Below, piece by piece: positions 44,590-57,553 of a DNA stretch of 64,000 nt. Origin of the DNA: Acholoe squamosa (taxonomy: Eukaryota; Annelida; Polychaeta; Phyllodocida; Polynoidae); the NCBI GenBank assembly GCA_949317995.1, contig OX439046.1, positions 35,252,002 through 35,316,001 of the forward strand. Direction: 5' to 3'. Position numbers and translations under genes: made by a program. The notes under the pieces were generated by a model. That model made no database searches. It was not told the DNA's origin and saw only the letters and a program-made list of their open reading frames with translations. Each line of letters begins with the position of its first letter. Position 1 is the stretch's first letter.

Positions 44590-44927
44590 AGCCTGCCGAA
44601 AACAGTACAGACCAAACTCACGCCGAAGGCAGACAGGTTTTAGGGGGCATCTGTGAAGAATCTGTGCCCCCTCCACGATATTGGACCTTCACCCCTCTCA
44701 GATTGTGGGCAGATTCTAGCCTGTCATACTTCAATGTATGCTCAGACCATCCGTGGAGAACCTGTCAATATCCAACATGTTTGATATGCCCAGATTCACC
44801 TCAGACTCAGACCGGACGTCTGATCTGCGTCCATTTTTTTTTACGCCAACATCGCAGAAGTGACTGGATTCCAGTCCAGTCTATAATGCGTCTGCGTCCG
44901 ATCTGTGCTGTTTGAGCCAGGGTACTG
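44590..44927. mobile_element. TIR element, second of a head-to-tail pair
   Basis: It starts GCCTGCCGAAAACAGTACAG and ends GATCTGTGCTGTTTGAGCC, which are inverted. It carries the same landmarks as the copy at 44241 in the same order: the TTTAGGGGGC block, the TTTGATATTGC/TTTGATATGCC block, and TGCGTCCGATCTGTRCTGTTTG at the end. It is diverged but collinear. The copies meet at CTTTAAGCC. Confidence 0.55.
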
Positions 44928-46670
44928 CAATGATGCTGAGGGTGGGGAATGATAAGATATGATTAAAGCTTTTATCATAAGATCCACAGTTGGAAAACCA
45001 TTATGAAACTCCTATTGATATAGGACAATCAGGGGGGGGTGCAACTAAAGATAAGTTCCATGAGGATAATAGTGGATAATGAAGATAAAGTGGATATTGA
45101 GTAACACATACCTATCCCGTACCTATCCCTCTATCCGTTTGCTTCTCCAGATGACTGCCTCCTTCAACAAAGGAGTTCTTTTCAATAATTCCTATCGATA
45201 TACAGTATACAGCATTGTAATTTATTACGACTAATAACACCTAGACAGCCAAGACTAGACAAGGCTTCCATTAAAGGCCCCTGTGCCATCTAAGTCATTT
45301 ATCAATCCGTTTTTATCATCAATGATGTCCAATAAAATGAGAATATTTGACAAACCAGTATTATATGCAACCTCATAGAAATCTGAGCTTATGCCATTAT
45401 TCATAAATCATACGGCGTTTCAATTTGACTTTTCACAATGACGATACAGGGGGAAACTATATTAGACAATAGCAATGTGAAAGTGTGGTGACAATGTGGA
45501 CGAACCTTACCGGAGTACATATACAGGTGCAGGTATACTATAGAGGCCTGCTCCATCTCAGGTGACCATGGTGGGTGTGTCAGAACCCAGAGGGATGTAA
45601 TGTATAGCATCACACTGCAGATGGTCTAGTTGGCTTTTCATTGAATTCATGTGCTAGGCACCCACTGTTGGCAACTAAGGTCTAGTCAGTCACAGCAACA
45701 TTTTTCTTACTGGTAACAGGAGAGTACCTGGCAACCTGCTCGTATCATATGATGGACGAACTGAGGATGATATGAGATAATGTGGAAATAAAATGGCGTA
45801 TCTGAGGACCTTTGGCTTGTTATAGTGTATGGTTAGGAGTGAGACCAGTGGTACCTGCGAAGGGGAGGGTGCTAGGTTTACACCTGGAGGTGAAAGGTAG
45901 GCGAGAGGGGAGTATTAGTCTTACATCCTAATCAAAGAATTCTCACCTGAGCCGCCCTCCTCATCCACCCTACCAGGCCTGTGTTCTCCCCTCAACACCT
46001 TCATCACCTGCCGACCTTACCTCCATATCTTAGTGATTTGAACACCTTAATATGACTACAACCGAAGTAAAGGCAATCATAAGAGCACTATTCATCCTAA
46101 GTGCATTAAACGCCATATGAGGTTCCTTTTTTTCTATTATTGATGATGTCTCATAAACATCACCAGCCTCTTATCCACAATTCAATGCATGGTCTAGATA
46201 TATACTAGCGGTGCTTTTTGTTCCTTTCAGTGTGCTAAGTTAAAGTGGACAGAGTCTGTCTATAGATATCAAAACTCTCATTAGCATACCTGGGTACCTG
46301 GGAGGGAGTGGGTGGGGCAGACTACATGCCTGACACCTCCTACTGGGCTGCAAATCAGGAAGTCATGGGAGCAAGTTGGTGTGTGCTGTGTGTAAAACAA
46401 TACCCCCTGTTGTGGTAGTGCTAAAGGTGGGTTGGCATGTAACACGGTAACATGACAGCATGGTAGGGATGCACCCCCTACTGTCAGATCTTGGAGGTTA
46501 ATGACCACACTATAGGGAGCTTTATTCTCCCTAAACACGACCCATGGATAGCTAATTGTACCTTGACTAGTGCATTCAACCTGGTGTATGTGGGGCAAAT
46601 TGAGATGCTGCTGTTGCAAACTGAGTAGAGGAAAAGAAACACTAATGATGAAATCAGATTTGATAGAATA
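44928..46670. other. Non-coding host DNA
   Basis: No supported gene. The 170-codon minus-strand frame at 46281-46793 spans the G-run MITE fragment and looks like a by-product of it. Confidence 0.4.
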
Positions 46671-46776
46671 GGGGGGCGCAAAAAATTTTGACTGCCGTCG
46701 AGGGGGGGGGGCGTAAAAAATTTCCACGCGTCTGCGCGAACCCCCCCCCCCCCGTTGATAAATAATGACCACTCCC
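46671..46776 (-). mobile_element. G-run MITE, copy 3, truncated, inverted
   Basis: Read on the minus strand it starts GGGAGTGGTCATTATTTATC after TTA (46777-46779), then a G run, then GCGCAGACGCGTGG, an A/T run, and ACGCCCCC...TCGACGGCAGT. It is collinear with the left part of copy 2 (23622-23945) and stops abruptly after GCGCCCCCC. The other terminus is missing. Confidence 0.6.
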
Positions 46777-46779
46777 TTA

Positions 46780-47604
46780 AAGTACACTACCACTGATGGG
46801 GCAGCTCTTCAGTCAACCGCCTGGTCTGGCGATCCACAGGACGCCCTGAAAGTAGTCATGTCAATCATGATTTGCAGTAGGTCCCTACAATAATTATTAG
46901 AGTAATCATTCATTTACCTTTAGAGTGACCAAGTAGCTGACCATTCCAATCAGATTGTTTGAAAATGAATATAACATTCTGGATTTGTCATTTAATATGC
47001 ACTACGTTTAATGTTGACCTCTTTAATACCCTTCATGTGACCCCTGCATGGACTTTATAATTCATCCCAAACAGTGCTACCTTTGACCTACTAGTATTGG
47101 TGCCCCTGGAATAACCATCAATCTGACAGTTACAGACGAGCAGCTGTGGCAGTTAGAGAAGGAGAGAGATCTGCTGCCTTTGGCTGGCTTTAATTATGTA
47201 CAACAACCTCTCTATAGCTCTATCATCTGGACCGCTCTACTACTGCTAACACAAACCTGCATGCAATGCCCCATTCTGGGTGACCTTGGGGTTTTTTGAT
47301 CCAGGCTGACCTTTACCATACTTTAACATACATGCTGTGACATTCAATATCAGCTCTGACATGCTTTACAATTGACCTTCCAGAGCAGCTAAGAGCGATT
47401 CTACAGCAGCAGTTGGGGGTCGTATTTTATAGAGAGTGACCTTCCTACTTTGGCATCTGTTGAGTACTCCCTGAAGCCACATGTACTAAGTTGTGTATAC
47501 AAGGCTAAATAGGGTAGGAGACGACGTGTGTTTCAGGTTTAAAAAAAATGAAAAAAAAGGTTAACTCTGTATTACATTAATTTTGTTATTCCTATTGGTG
47601 AAGG
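46780..47604. other. Non-coding host DNA between two truncated MITEs
   Basis: Unique AT-rich sequence. The MITE ends on either side face inward towards this stretch, so it is not the interior of an element. No gene is supported. Confidence 0.4.
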
Positions 47605-47607
47605 TTA

Positions 47608-47665
47608 GGGAGTGGTCATTATTTATGAACAGGGGGGGGTGGTGGGTTATCGCACGGGCGGGAGG
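47608..47665 (+). mobile_element. G-run MITE, copy 4, left-end fragment
   Basis: TTA (47605-47607) then GGGAGTGGTCATTATTTATG, a G run and a CGCACGGGCG word, matching the first about 60 bp of copy 2. Similarity then ends. Confidence 0.55.
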
Positions 47666-50600
47666 TGAGTGGCTGTGAAAAGGAAATTGTGGCAAATACA
47701 CTAAAACTGTAAAATTATCTCAGTAGCTGAAAAAATACAACATTCTGGTTATCTCGGTTTTACTACGGCTTTTCTAAAACAACCTTTATGTTATTTAGCT
47801 CATAGCTCAAGGTATATTCTACAGCACAGCCGTTAGATATTAAATATAAACTTCAATTTTCGATGGTATTATCTGACTGTATCCTGATTTATACAATTGT
47901 ATTACAGGATCATAGGCAAAAACCACCAATGTAAAAACACCACATCATTCTCATAAAGCACAAAGTCAGCATCGCCTGTTGGAAACAAGCGGCAGGGTAC
48001 CTATGCTGCTACTGGGCTTGTTTAAATATGAATACCTGCCGACATGCGGGGAACCAGCATCATGCATTATAAACACGGGCGTCCGTAGCAGCAGACGACA
48101 TTCATATCGCCAGTTTCCGCTGGTTTCCGGCGGCCACCATTAGCAGCCCCTTGCTAAAGTAGAGAGAGAGGAGAGAACCAGCGGTGGTGGATTCCCTCAG
48201 AAGTGTGCTTTTTAATGTTATTGACATCAGAGAGGTAGAGTAGTCTCTCTCTTCAGTATGCCGTTCTGAAGCCAGGTTCTTGAGCATGGAGAGATGGGTT
48301 TGGTGGGAGAACTGGCGGGGATGGCAAACTTAGAGTAGCCAACTCTTGAAGAAAAAAGCTTGCAGTATTAACAAGATTTATATGGATGCATATTGTAATG
48401 TTGTAACCAACTGAACTATGCACACGTCAGATGTCCATGCCTACTCATTGTTCAATGATAGATTTATTGATTTCTTACACAAAAGACTGGCCCAAAGACA
48501 CTGGCATGACGGCACGTATGGATTTTAGCATTTCATTACAAACTGTGTGCCTTCTCAGTGGTGATCATGTAGGGAGTTTGCCGGGCGTTCGCCTTAAGAT
48601 TGGTTCTGTAAGATGAAAAGGTGAAGTTAGCCAGTGATTTGGTGACCACCGGACGGTTGGAGCAGCAGTTGCGAGATGCACACAGGGTAGCATTTCGGAT
48701 GACAATGCCAAGGTGACAGGATGATTAGAATGAGTTGGCCATGTCAGATCAACAGTATACTTGGTCAGCAAAGTTAACTCATATTATGAACTAGTCCATA
48801 ATATAAGAGTAGATTGTTGTGGTGGATGAAAACAGCTACCTGCAGGCCTAACCTAACAGTAGAACTGTATTTGAGTTCCATTCCTTCGCTGTGTCTTGCT
48901 GATTTATATTCATATTCCTCTATATCTTTCAGGTATTCTTCTGGAATGCCTTTCCATAGCTTGGCTAACAGGAGGTAGAGTAGATTGGACCCACTCAGGA
49001 CTCACTTAGCATCCCCCTGTCTGTCTCTCTCTCTCATCCTCTATCCGATCCACTACCGGGGTCAGGTTATTTGGGTCAGTGGGAGCGAGAGGTTGCTGTA
49101 CTCTGGTCTGTTTATATACAAAGACAACAAAACATACATGTCTATGGGAGGGATGCAGTAACAGAGGATATGAGGTGACTGGGATTACCCCATAGTGCTA
49201 ATTGACTGGTTACTGCTGAGAACATGCACTGAAAACATGGAAGATCTGAAACTAGTCAGCGGTGACCACTTTAGGTCCTCAAGTTGACGATACCTAAAAC
49301 TACAACTTTAGGTAGTCAAAATGACGACTGTATGTCATCATCCTGATGACCTGATTCGTCAATATGGCGACTCTGTACTGTCAGTATTGTCATCCTGATG
49401 ATGTATTGTTGCATTGATTTTGGGATGGTATTAAGACATAAAGGGTCGAATGGAATTTAAATCCAAATTAATCAAGAAAATTGATATAATATGAGGCTGA
49501 AGTGTGAGCTGGTGGACGTAAAAATGAAACAATAACAGGTCTCAGACATTTACCCTGCAATCTGAACTTCACAGGCCAATATACATGTAGTATGTCCAGG
49601 TGTTTCAAACCTGTTGCAGAAATACACAGTTCCTACATTTGCCCTTGCCCTGTTCTTGAACGTTCACCTTTCTCACGTGTGTGACTTGGTGTACCTTGAT
49701 AACTCATGTGGCATGGCATCCTCACCAATGCCCTACGGTTAAGACTAAAATAAACTGGAAGATAGTAGATTACCATTTAGCACTCAGTATCTGTGGTCAT
49801 TAAGATTATAGATGGCTTTCCTTAACAGCCCACCCTGGACGTTAGTGGCATATAGGTTACTACAGGTTGGCAGCAACTTACACTAGACAGTTAAGCGCCA
49901 GCTGCAATTACATGTAGCGAATATTCATATGCTGAGAGGTACATTTTTAGTTAAAGTGCAACATTTATAACATGAGTGAACCTTTGCTTTTAGACTTTTT
50001 TTGGGGTATTCAAATGGATCTCAAATATACACCGACATTCTAGGCCTGCCAAAGTTCATAGCACTATAAATGTATATGTTCATGAACTATGGCAATATCA
50101 TAGCACGATCCATATCCAGGCTGTATTTTCCTTTCCCAGCAGGATCCGGTCTGAAATATCTGTTTAATCACACATGTATTGACTTTTGGCCTATTTCAAA
50201 ATAGGTCGGGACTATAAGAGGTGTCCGATTCTCCCAACACGTGCAGTTTGTCTCACGGCATATTGCGGAACATTGTAGGCAATGTTTAGAGCTGTGCCTG
50301 AGGGAACCTTCAGCAGGGGGCTTTCAGATTCTGATAGCAAAGACAATTTGATTTCATCATATCACAATTTCATTTCTCTGAGTGTAATTCGAGATGGGAA
50401 TGTGTTGGAAGGATACCTTTCAAAATCTAACAGCCTCTCACCATTCAGGTACATGCTCATCTTTCTGGGTGTTTTTATTGATACCAAATGATATCATTCG
50501 TACACATGGTACTTTAAAAGAATCGACAGCATCAGACCCCGGTGCAACTATAGGTGGAGGTGGAGGTTGTAAGGGGAGAATGTAACTAAAGCTGCAGTGA

Positions 50601-52575
50601 CTTTGGAGTAGATAGGCTGATGCCTCAGCCCTTCAAACACTGACTGCAAATATTAATGTGAATGTTAAATACATGTGTGTATGTGCATCAGACCTGTGCG
50701 CAATATCCCTCAATCAAAGCTCTGGAATGCCATGGGGCTGTTCTGAGAGTCATTATCAACCATACAATCTCGTCCACACAATTCATTTATAAATACATGC
50801 TGGGCGGATCTCCCAAGCTACCACAATGGGTGGCGTACAACCCTGTGCCAAGGTGTGACCTTAATGTTGAGATGAAACTTTGATATGATGTTCACTCACT
50901 TAGCAATATTAAACGAAGGGTATGAAGAAGGCAAAACCTATCCAATAGAAAACATGGAACTCCTTTCAACACTGGGACCAAGAAAGCCATAGAACTGGCA
51001 AAGGCATCAAGGCAAGCAGATGAGGTCCTAGGCAGCTAGGGGTCAGGGACCGACTCTCACAACATGGTTGCCCTTATACTGGTATTTACTTGGACTCTAT
51101 TTGTCCGTCATCAACTAGTAATTCCGTACCAAGTCACGCCTCTTTGTGCGGGAAGAGATCAAAGTAGACTCTTTACTCAGCTGATGAATGTGATGATTTA
51201 CACAAGCTGACTATAGTGTATCTACTACGTACAGGGTGTGACCAACTATACAGTGTTTGTACAGCAGTTCCTCTGCTGGTAGTACCTGTGGGATGTATAG
51301 AGACCAGCAATGCTGCATTCAAAGTACTTACACATATACTCTGCTAATGAATATGCTGAATGATACTTCCTTCGCTCCTTTGTCTGTAATTCTTCCATGC
51401 CTCTATCTCAGTTTTTTTTATCACGGTATTATTATAAAAAGAAATAACACGTGAAAGGGATGAACCAGCGACTGCTTGACAGTAAAACTAGGCATCAGAA
51501 CAGTCTTGAAAAGCTTTAGGCCATCGGACTTCAATATATAACTGGTGGAAGCCAATAAATACAAGTTATATCAATAAGTGGGCTAATTGACATGCTTTCG
51601 TTGACATAATATGGTATAAATGAAACTAACATCTACCTGCTGATGTATTGTCTAATCTTACCATTGGAAATCTAGATGAAATTCTTCAGTTCTTATCCTT
51701 CTGTCTGACAGAGGTGCATACAGCAAGGGAAAGCCCAGTCCCAGTGGCTATAGCCCATTCATTACAAGTTGGCCGGACCCCAAATCGTTCCGGCCCATAC
51801 AAATGAGAGCTACATTGTGAGGGGAGTTTCCCGGAACACAATTATTGTCAAGACTATTGTTGAAGGCGATAGTTGTTAGCCTGTAGGTAACAAGAACACG
51901 ATGGCCAGCCTCAGTAATTAAGCCTTTACAAGAAAAAGAAAAAAACACTTTCTGGACCATTTACTGGTTAAACCAATTTAGTCTATTTGCACATGGACAA
52001 TACTTAGTCAAGTATTTGTCTGTTGGTGTAAGAAATATAGAAAGACAGTATAACCAAAGGAGTTCTGTTTTTGAAATTTGTTCCACAACTGGGAATTGAT
52101 CCATGGATGACTGGGCCCTGACCCTCACCATGGACATGGGATATGGGCCCGGTTGGTAGAAGTACATGCTCTGGCGGTTGGAGTCCATGCTATATCATGA
52201 TATGCTTTTGTTATCGACAGGGAAGGAAGTCCGGAATCATAGGGGTACACGTAGGCTGAAAAGTGGGGTCTGGGGCAGCTAAACAATGGGTCGTTTCTGT
52301 TGTAGACTTCTGAGTGTTAATGTCAGAGGTGGGGGTAGGGACACTTTCCACAAACATGGAGCCCTAGAGGGGAGCGATTGAGGTCTACATGTATGTAAAC
52401 CATCACGTTGGCGCCAGCATTTCCTGCCGTTATCTTCTTTACTTCCATTGTTTTCATTTTATATTGTTGTGGGCAGGATTTGACTCTTTGAATTTCCAAA
52501 CACTGTTGGTTCAACCTTTCCCTGTAGATGGAGGATCACGTGGATTTGCATAAGCGCATTTTCTGACTGAAATGG

Positions 52576-52578
<3 letters not shown>
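47666..52578. other. Non-coding host DNA
   Basis: About 5 kb with no supported gene. It contains a (CT)n tract at about 49018-49037 and a short region (49280-49405) where GTCATCCTGATGA occurs twice. Open frames of 60-75 codons lack motifs. Confidence 0.4.

Positions 52579-52639
<61 letters not shown>
52579..52639. repeat. (TA)n microsatellite
   Basis: About 61 bp of pure TA dinucleotide. Confidence 0.95.
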
Positions 52640-52642
<3 letters not shown>

Positions 52643-53376
52643 GTTATATTTTATATATGGGTGGACTGGAAGTTTGATATAGGACACCAAGGGGACAAGG
52701 GCAGAGGACAGAAGGGGTGAAATCTAGGAGTATAGCCCAGGATGTATGCAGGGTAATGAAGGCAGTATATGGACTGACATGATGGGCATATCCTTATTGA
52801 ATTTTCAAACATGATCCGGGAGGGTTTGGGGGATACCATAGTTCTGTGGTATGGCCTCCCTTTCATGCCACTCAGGACCTAGTTTTAATAAATAGCCTGT
52901 GTTTGAAGTTGTAAACCTCCAACAAGTTTTGAAGAAAAGTGTAAGATAAGAAGAATAAACGTTGGTCCTATTTCTGCCCCAATCGTGTTGTTTTGACAAA
53001 GTTTTTTTTTAAAGAAATAGTCTGAGTACTTGGAGAACTCAGAGCCTTAAGGGAATCATGAATCGTGAGGGCGGATGATAAATATCATTTATCATTTATT
53101 TTTATTCTTAACATGTTTTACATATATACAGCATATATACATTCATAAGCGAAAATAAAAAGACAGAAATAAGTGCCCACCCTACCCTAACCTAACACTA
53201 GGGCCATATCACCACTGACAGAGTAGGTAGTCACACCTGTCAGCTGTCTTTATTCCAAACACCCCTACTTCAAACCCAGTACCAACTTTATTTTACTTTA
53301 TTTGTATAAATGTTTCTGGAGTGCCCAAGTTCTTGAATAGTGACAAGGTAGGTACACAAACACGTGCCTACACGTC
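52640..53376. other. Non-coding host DNA
   Basis: No supported gene. It includes an AT-rich TATCATTTATTTTT-type stretch near 53085-53130. Confidence 0.4.
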
Positions 53377-53379
53377 TAA

Positions 53380-53631
53380 AGCCTTATGTCCACAGGGCGA
53401 TAAAATTTCCGACGACAAAATCCGTCGTCCATTTCCGGCGATAAAACCATTTTTATTGGCCGACAATTCAAAAGTCAGCCGACAAAACTCATTTTGTCAC
53501 CCTATTTTGGCCACAATATCTAACATTTTTTATTTTTACCGTCGGAAATGGACGACAAAAGTGGATTTATCATCGGAAATGGATGACAGATTTTGGCGTC
53601 ATAAATTTTATCGCTCTGTGGACATAAGGCT
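53380..53631. mobile_element. 252-bp MITE with long TIRs and TAA target duplication
   Basis: The two ends are inverted copies for roughly 75 bp: AGCCTTATGTCCACAG then GCGATAAAATTT on the left, matched from the right end by AGCCTTATGTCCACAG and GCGATAAAATTT. Blocks of CCATTTCCGRYGATAAA follow on both arms. TAA flanks each side (53377-53379 and 53632-53634). A TWA duplication points to Harbinger-type mobilisation. No coding capacity. Confidence 0.75.
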
Positions 53632-53634
53632 TAA

Positions 53635-56600
53635 CAGATCGGGGCACACACCCGAGACATGATAATCACTATTAAAGGGTGGTAATAACTACAAGTGGGA
53701 CGTGAGAATCTAAATACCTGCTCTGTTTCCTGCGTAAATATAACTTAATATGTCAAATGTGTGTGCATGAAGGATTAAGGTACCTGGGGCATATGATTAT
53801 AAAGGCAGGGAGAGGATTCGTTTAGAGCCAATTTGGATGCACAAATGACACGCATTGAGATCTTTTTCAAAGGACTAAAAGCAATTGGGTTTCTTGATAA
53901 ACATTTGGTCATGAGTAGAAGCAGGCAATGCAAAGTCACCTTTTTTTCAATACTGAAGCTGGCTAACATTGGAAAGGGGGTGTAGCAAGCAAAAATACTC
54001 AGCAATCTCAAAACCTCAAACCTGCATTTTAGCATCTACTCTGAGAGCAAGACAAGAAAAATGTGATCTTTTCTACTTATCACATGAATTCCATGATGCA
54101 TTTAGGAAATATAGCTATGGGTTATATATAACCACATTTCTTCTAGGCTCAATCATCGCCCCTATGCTAAAACAAACCACTGACCTTACACCGTTTGAAG
54201 CATTCTAAGTGTCTTTGTTGGCATTGCCCCCCTCAGGGTACATGGCTAATGACACTTGTATTCACTGTTTTTTTCACCTTTTGTAACATAAACCAGGCAA
54301 CTGTCTTCACAAATTACAGGGTTCTGTATACTGCAGGTCATTAGGCACATGCGCAATTCACGTTGGCATTGGTTTTTAACATAATGGTGTCGTTCATGTA
54401 TGCAGGCAAAATAATAGAAAACTGATAAACCTTGCATTCACTGTGACACAAACCCTATTGAAATTATTTTGTTATTATATCCTTAAGAGCAATGTTATGT
54501 GCTGCCATTTCGTCCTGCCAGCAGCTTTGTACTATGGCCGAATGCTCGGTTTGCTTATTATGGATGAATAACTCCAACTAGATTCGCCATATCTTCTAAG
54601 GGTTACAAAGGTGTTATTCAACAGTCTTGTTAACGAGATAGAGTAACGGCTCCTATTAGCGGACAAACCCAAATAGCGGACACCCTGATATAAAGGAGAG
54701 GCTACGTTGATTAGATATGATGAATTGTGCAAATGATGATTTGGGATACTTACTACATATATCTACCATCATTTAGACCTGAGAAAATGCAATGCAGAAC
54801 TAAAGAATGTGTATAGAACTGCAGTTATCACAAGAGAGGGGTTTGGTAGAATGTCTGAGAGTTCTTCTGTTAACAGCATAGCTAAGCCGTATGCCAGGTT
54901 TTGGCTGACGAGGGTAGAACCAGTGATAATATGTTCAGCTGAACAATATACTAAATGTATGATCAAGTCTTTGTTTATATCCCTTATTAATGTACTATGT
55001 AATTGTAGATACTTTGCATAGAGGGGTTCCTAATAGCGGACACCTTTCAAATTCTAGGTATTTTTTTGTAATGGTTTTAGCAATGACTCGTCAACTCTAG
55101 CTGTTTATAACTAGTTCAATTATAAAATGAATGAATTTGTACATTGAAATCATGTGTAATCACATATAATTTGAAAGAATCTGCATGGGTTTTGCAATCC
55201 TCAAGAAAAATACCTTAACTTTGAGTTCATATCTTTTGCCTTATCTAAATTGAAGAGATTAGTGAAAATGACGTACCAGTGGTAAGCGTCATGCGTAATG
55301 ATGTTAGACATGAACGAATTAAAGCATCATATTGCATTTCTTGCATGTTATGCATCAAGCAAGTCCACTGTCCGGCATTAGGTACATGTGTCCGCTATGA
55401 GGTGCTATATCAAGCACTTTATTTGTATTATAATCTAAGTGTGCATTTATTATAATTATATATATATGACAGAGGGTACTAGTACATGTAACTCCAACCT
55501 GGGACCTCACTGGTCACTGTGTGTGTGGAGGTTTCCCAGCTCCTGACCCCTTGGGGGTCAACCTCTCTCTCACAGTACCACACAGTCTCACACAACCCAC
55601 ATATTGGTTTCTTGGGTCCCAGGAGGGGAATATCTTGTTTTTTTTTGGTTATTTAGTAATAAATAAGGGGGTCTGTTCTACCCCAATTGTCCTCAAATAT
55701 ATATTCTTGTCTCATTACTTGTTTATCGCATCATATATCAGCTTGAATTACACATGATACAATATAATGATTTTTCAATTTTATCTTAGCTTCCGTGGCA
55801 TGAATATTATGGTCATCTTATGTACAACTATTGTATTGATCAGCCTTCTATTTATGGAGGTATTGAGAGATAACCACTAACTGTCCGCCTATTGGGTCTT
55901 TTACTCTACAAGAAAGCAAATGGCGCATTTGACTTGTTTTGCTGTCACTAGAACGATGTACCCTGTGGGAGGGATGGAATCTAATGGACCTATTCGCCTG
56001 TTTTACAAGGTATAAATGGCCTGTTAGAATTATTGTGCCTTACAGCTAAAAGATGTACATTTACAAATCATCCTTATCTCATGACTAATGTAGGTCACAA
56101 TGGAAGTACCTCCAATTTACTTGTAGGGCCATGACTTTACGTTTAAAACAGATCTTTTTCTTTGGAGTTCTCTTTTCCTTGGCTGTCCACACGTCTATAT
56201 GTGTAACAGAATCGTGACACTTGGGGCTATTTATTTAAAAAGGATGGTCTCACAAGAAATACTGGGCAATACACCTATCGCCAAAGTGTATTTTCACTTT
56301 ATCCTCGGATGTGTAACTCATTTATAAACTAGTGGTACTTTTGCTCTTCATGAAATTTAGACCTATTATATCAATGGTGACTAAATTATAACTCCATGGT
56401 AAACATCGAAGACACTGTGTAGTGATACATGTACCTATGTCCTGGCCCACACAACACCTCAGGTGTAAGTTGTACTAAAGACCCGTTACCATAGTACAGT
56501 AACTACAATGTCATATATTGAGAGGGTATGGCCCTCTAGTCATACAGAAAACATATCCCTTTAAAGAATCTAGTGTCTACAAAATAAGTATGCATCTTTT

Positions 56601-57423
56601 ATATCGCATTATTTATTGAGAGGACCTAAGTGTTTCATATACTATGTAATGCCGAAAGCAAATTCTGATAGCATAATATCATAAACACTGTTCTTTTTCT
56701 TTTTCTTTTTTTTTTACTTCGAGAGGACCTGACGGGAATAGTGTGTATACGAATTACACTGAATCATGGAGCTTTCCTGCTTGTCAAGTCCTGAGCCTTC
56801 TTACATTCCTTGAACTAAAAACTACCTGCCTTAATACATTTCAACCACCCTCCTCATTGATCCTATGTATTCCCTGTTGTGTATTTACTAGTTAAGTTTA
56901 TTTGCCTCTTTAAAGCCTGAATGTAGCACAAGAAATAGAGACACGCCCCTTCTTTTTGAAATGCTGGAATCGCCACTTTGTATAATTTTGATAATGCATG
57001 AAAATTATTTACAAACTGTGCATGATTTCGTATATTTGCTGAAGATGTCTTATCATTGTTACTTTAGTTAGTTTGGCGGTGTGTGGATGTATTGCAAAAT
57101 GGGGAAAATTCTAGTCATATGTCAAGGCTTCCTCTGAATAGGAGCCGCTTAATAGCATCTTCCTTAATGTTTTCTCTTAGTAGCATCCCAACTTGAACCC
57201 TGAGTGCAAGAACCCCACAAACCCTAGACGGGGGTCGTCTTATTTCTTATGTACATTTTCCTTTAACATTTTTATGCCCATTGAGGTGCTTTTCACTTTA
57301 TCAGAAAATACCTATACTGTAACTGGGTAGGGCATGTATCTATTGTGCTGACGTAACATATATTTCATGTAGAGGTGTATTTGTTTCATTTTAAGGGTCA
57401 CATGTGCCTCCAACTACTCCAAT
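53635..57423. other. Non-coding host DNA
   Basis: No supported gene. It contains the TAGCGGACA repeat region listed separately. The rest is AT-rich and unique, with short homopolymer T runs near 56700. Confidence 0.4.
54657..55397. repeat. Degenerate pogo-like repeat with TAGCGGACA motifs
   Basis: TAGCGGACA occurs at 54657-54665, 54674-54682 and 55034-55042, and inverted at 55389-55397. The contexts CTCCTATTAGCGGACA and GGTTCCTAATAGCGGACACC resemble termini of invertebrate pogo/Tigger elements (from general knowledge). Borders and transposase are not recognisable; it may be a remnant. Confidence 0.35.
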
Positions 57424-57553
57424 AGTCACAGAGCACAAAAATCCCTGAAATAGTCAAATATTCGCCCAAAAACCTGTTTTTATACGAATGTACAGGGCCT
57501 TGTAACTTCAAAATCCCTGAATTCAGGGAAATCCCTGAGGACTTTCATCCCTG
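57424..57553. mobile_element. hAT-like MITE, copy 2, left end degraded
   Basis: Collinear with 8333-8474: AGTCAC-AGCAC, CCCTGAAAT, a TATA-GAATGTA block, then TCAGGGAAATC and GACTTTCATCCCTG. The right terminus is kept and the left CAGGGATG end is not recognisable. It also contains the 14-bp palindrome CCCTGAATTCAGGG. Confidence 0.5.

Noticed and set aside
46281-46793. 170-codon minus-strand ORF
   Set aside because: Its start lies in the G-run MITE fragment, its sequence is low in complexity at the N-terminus, and no domain is seen.
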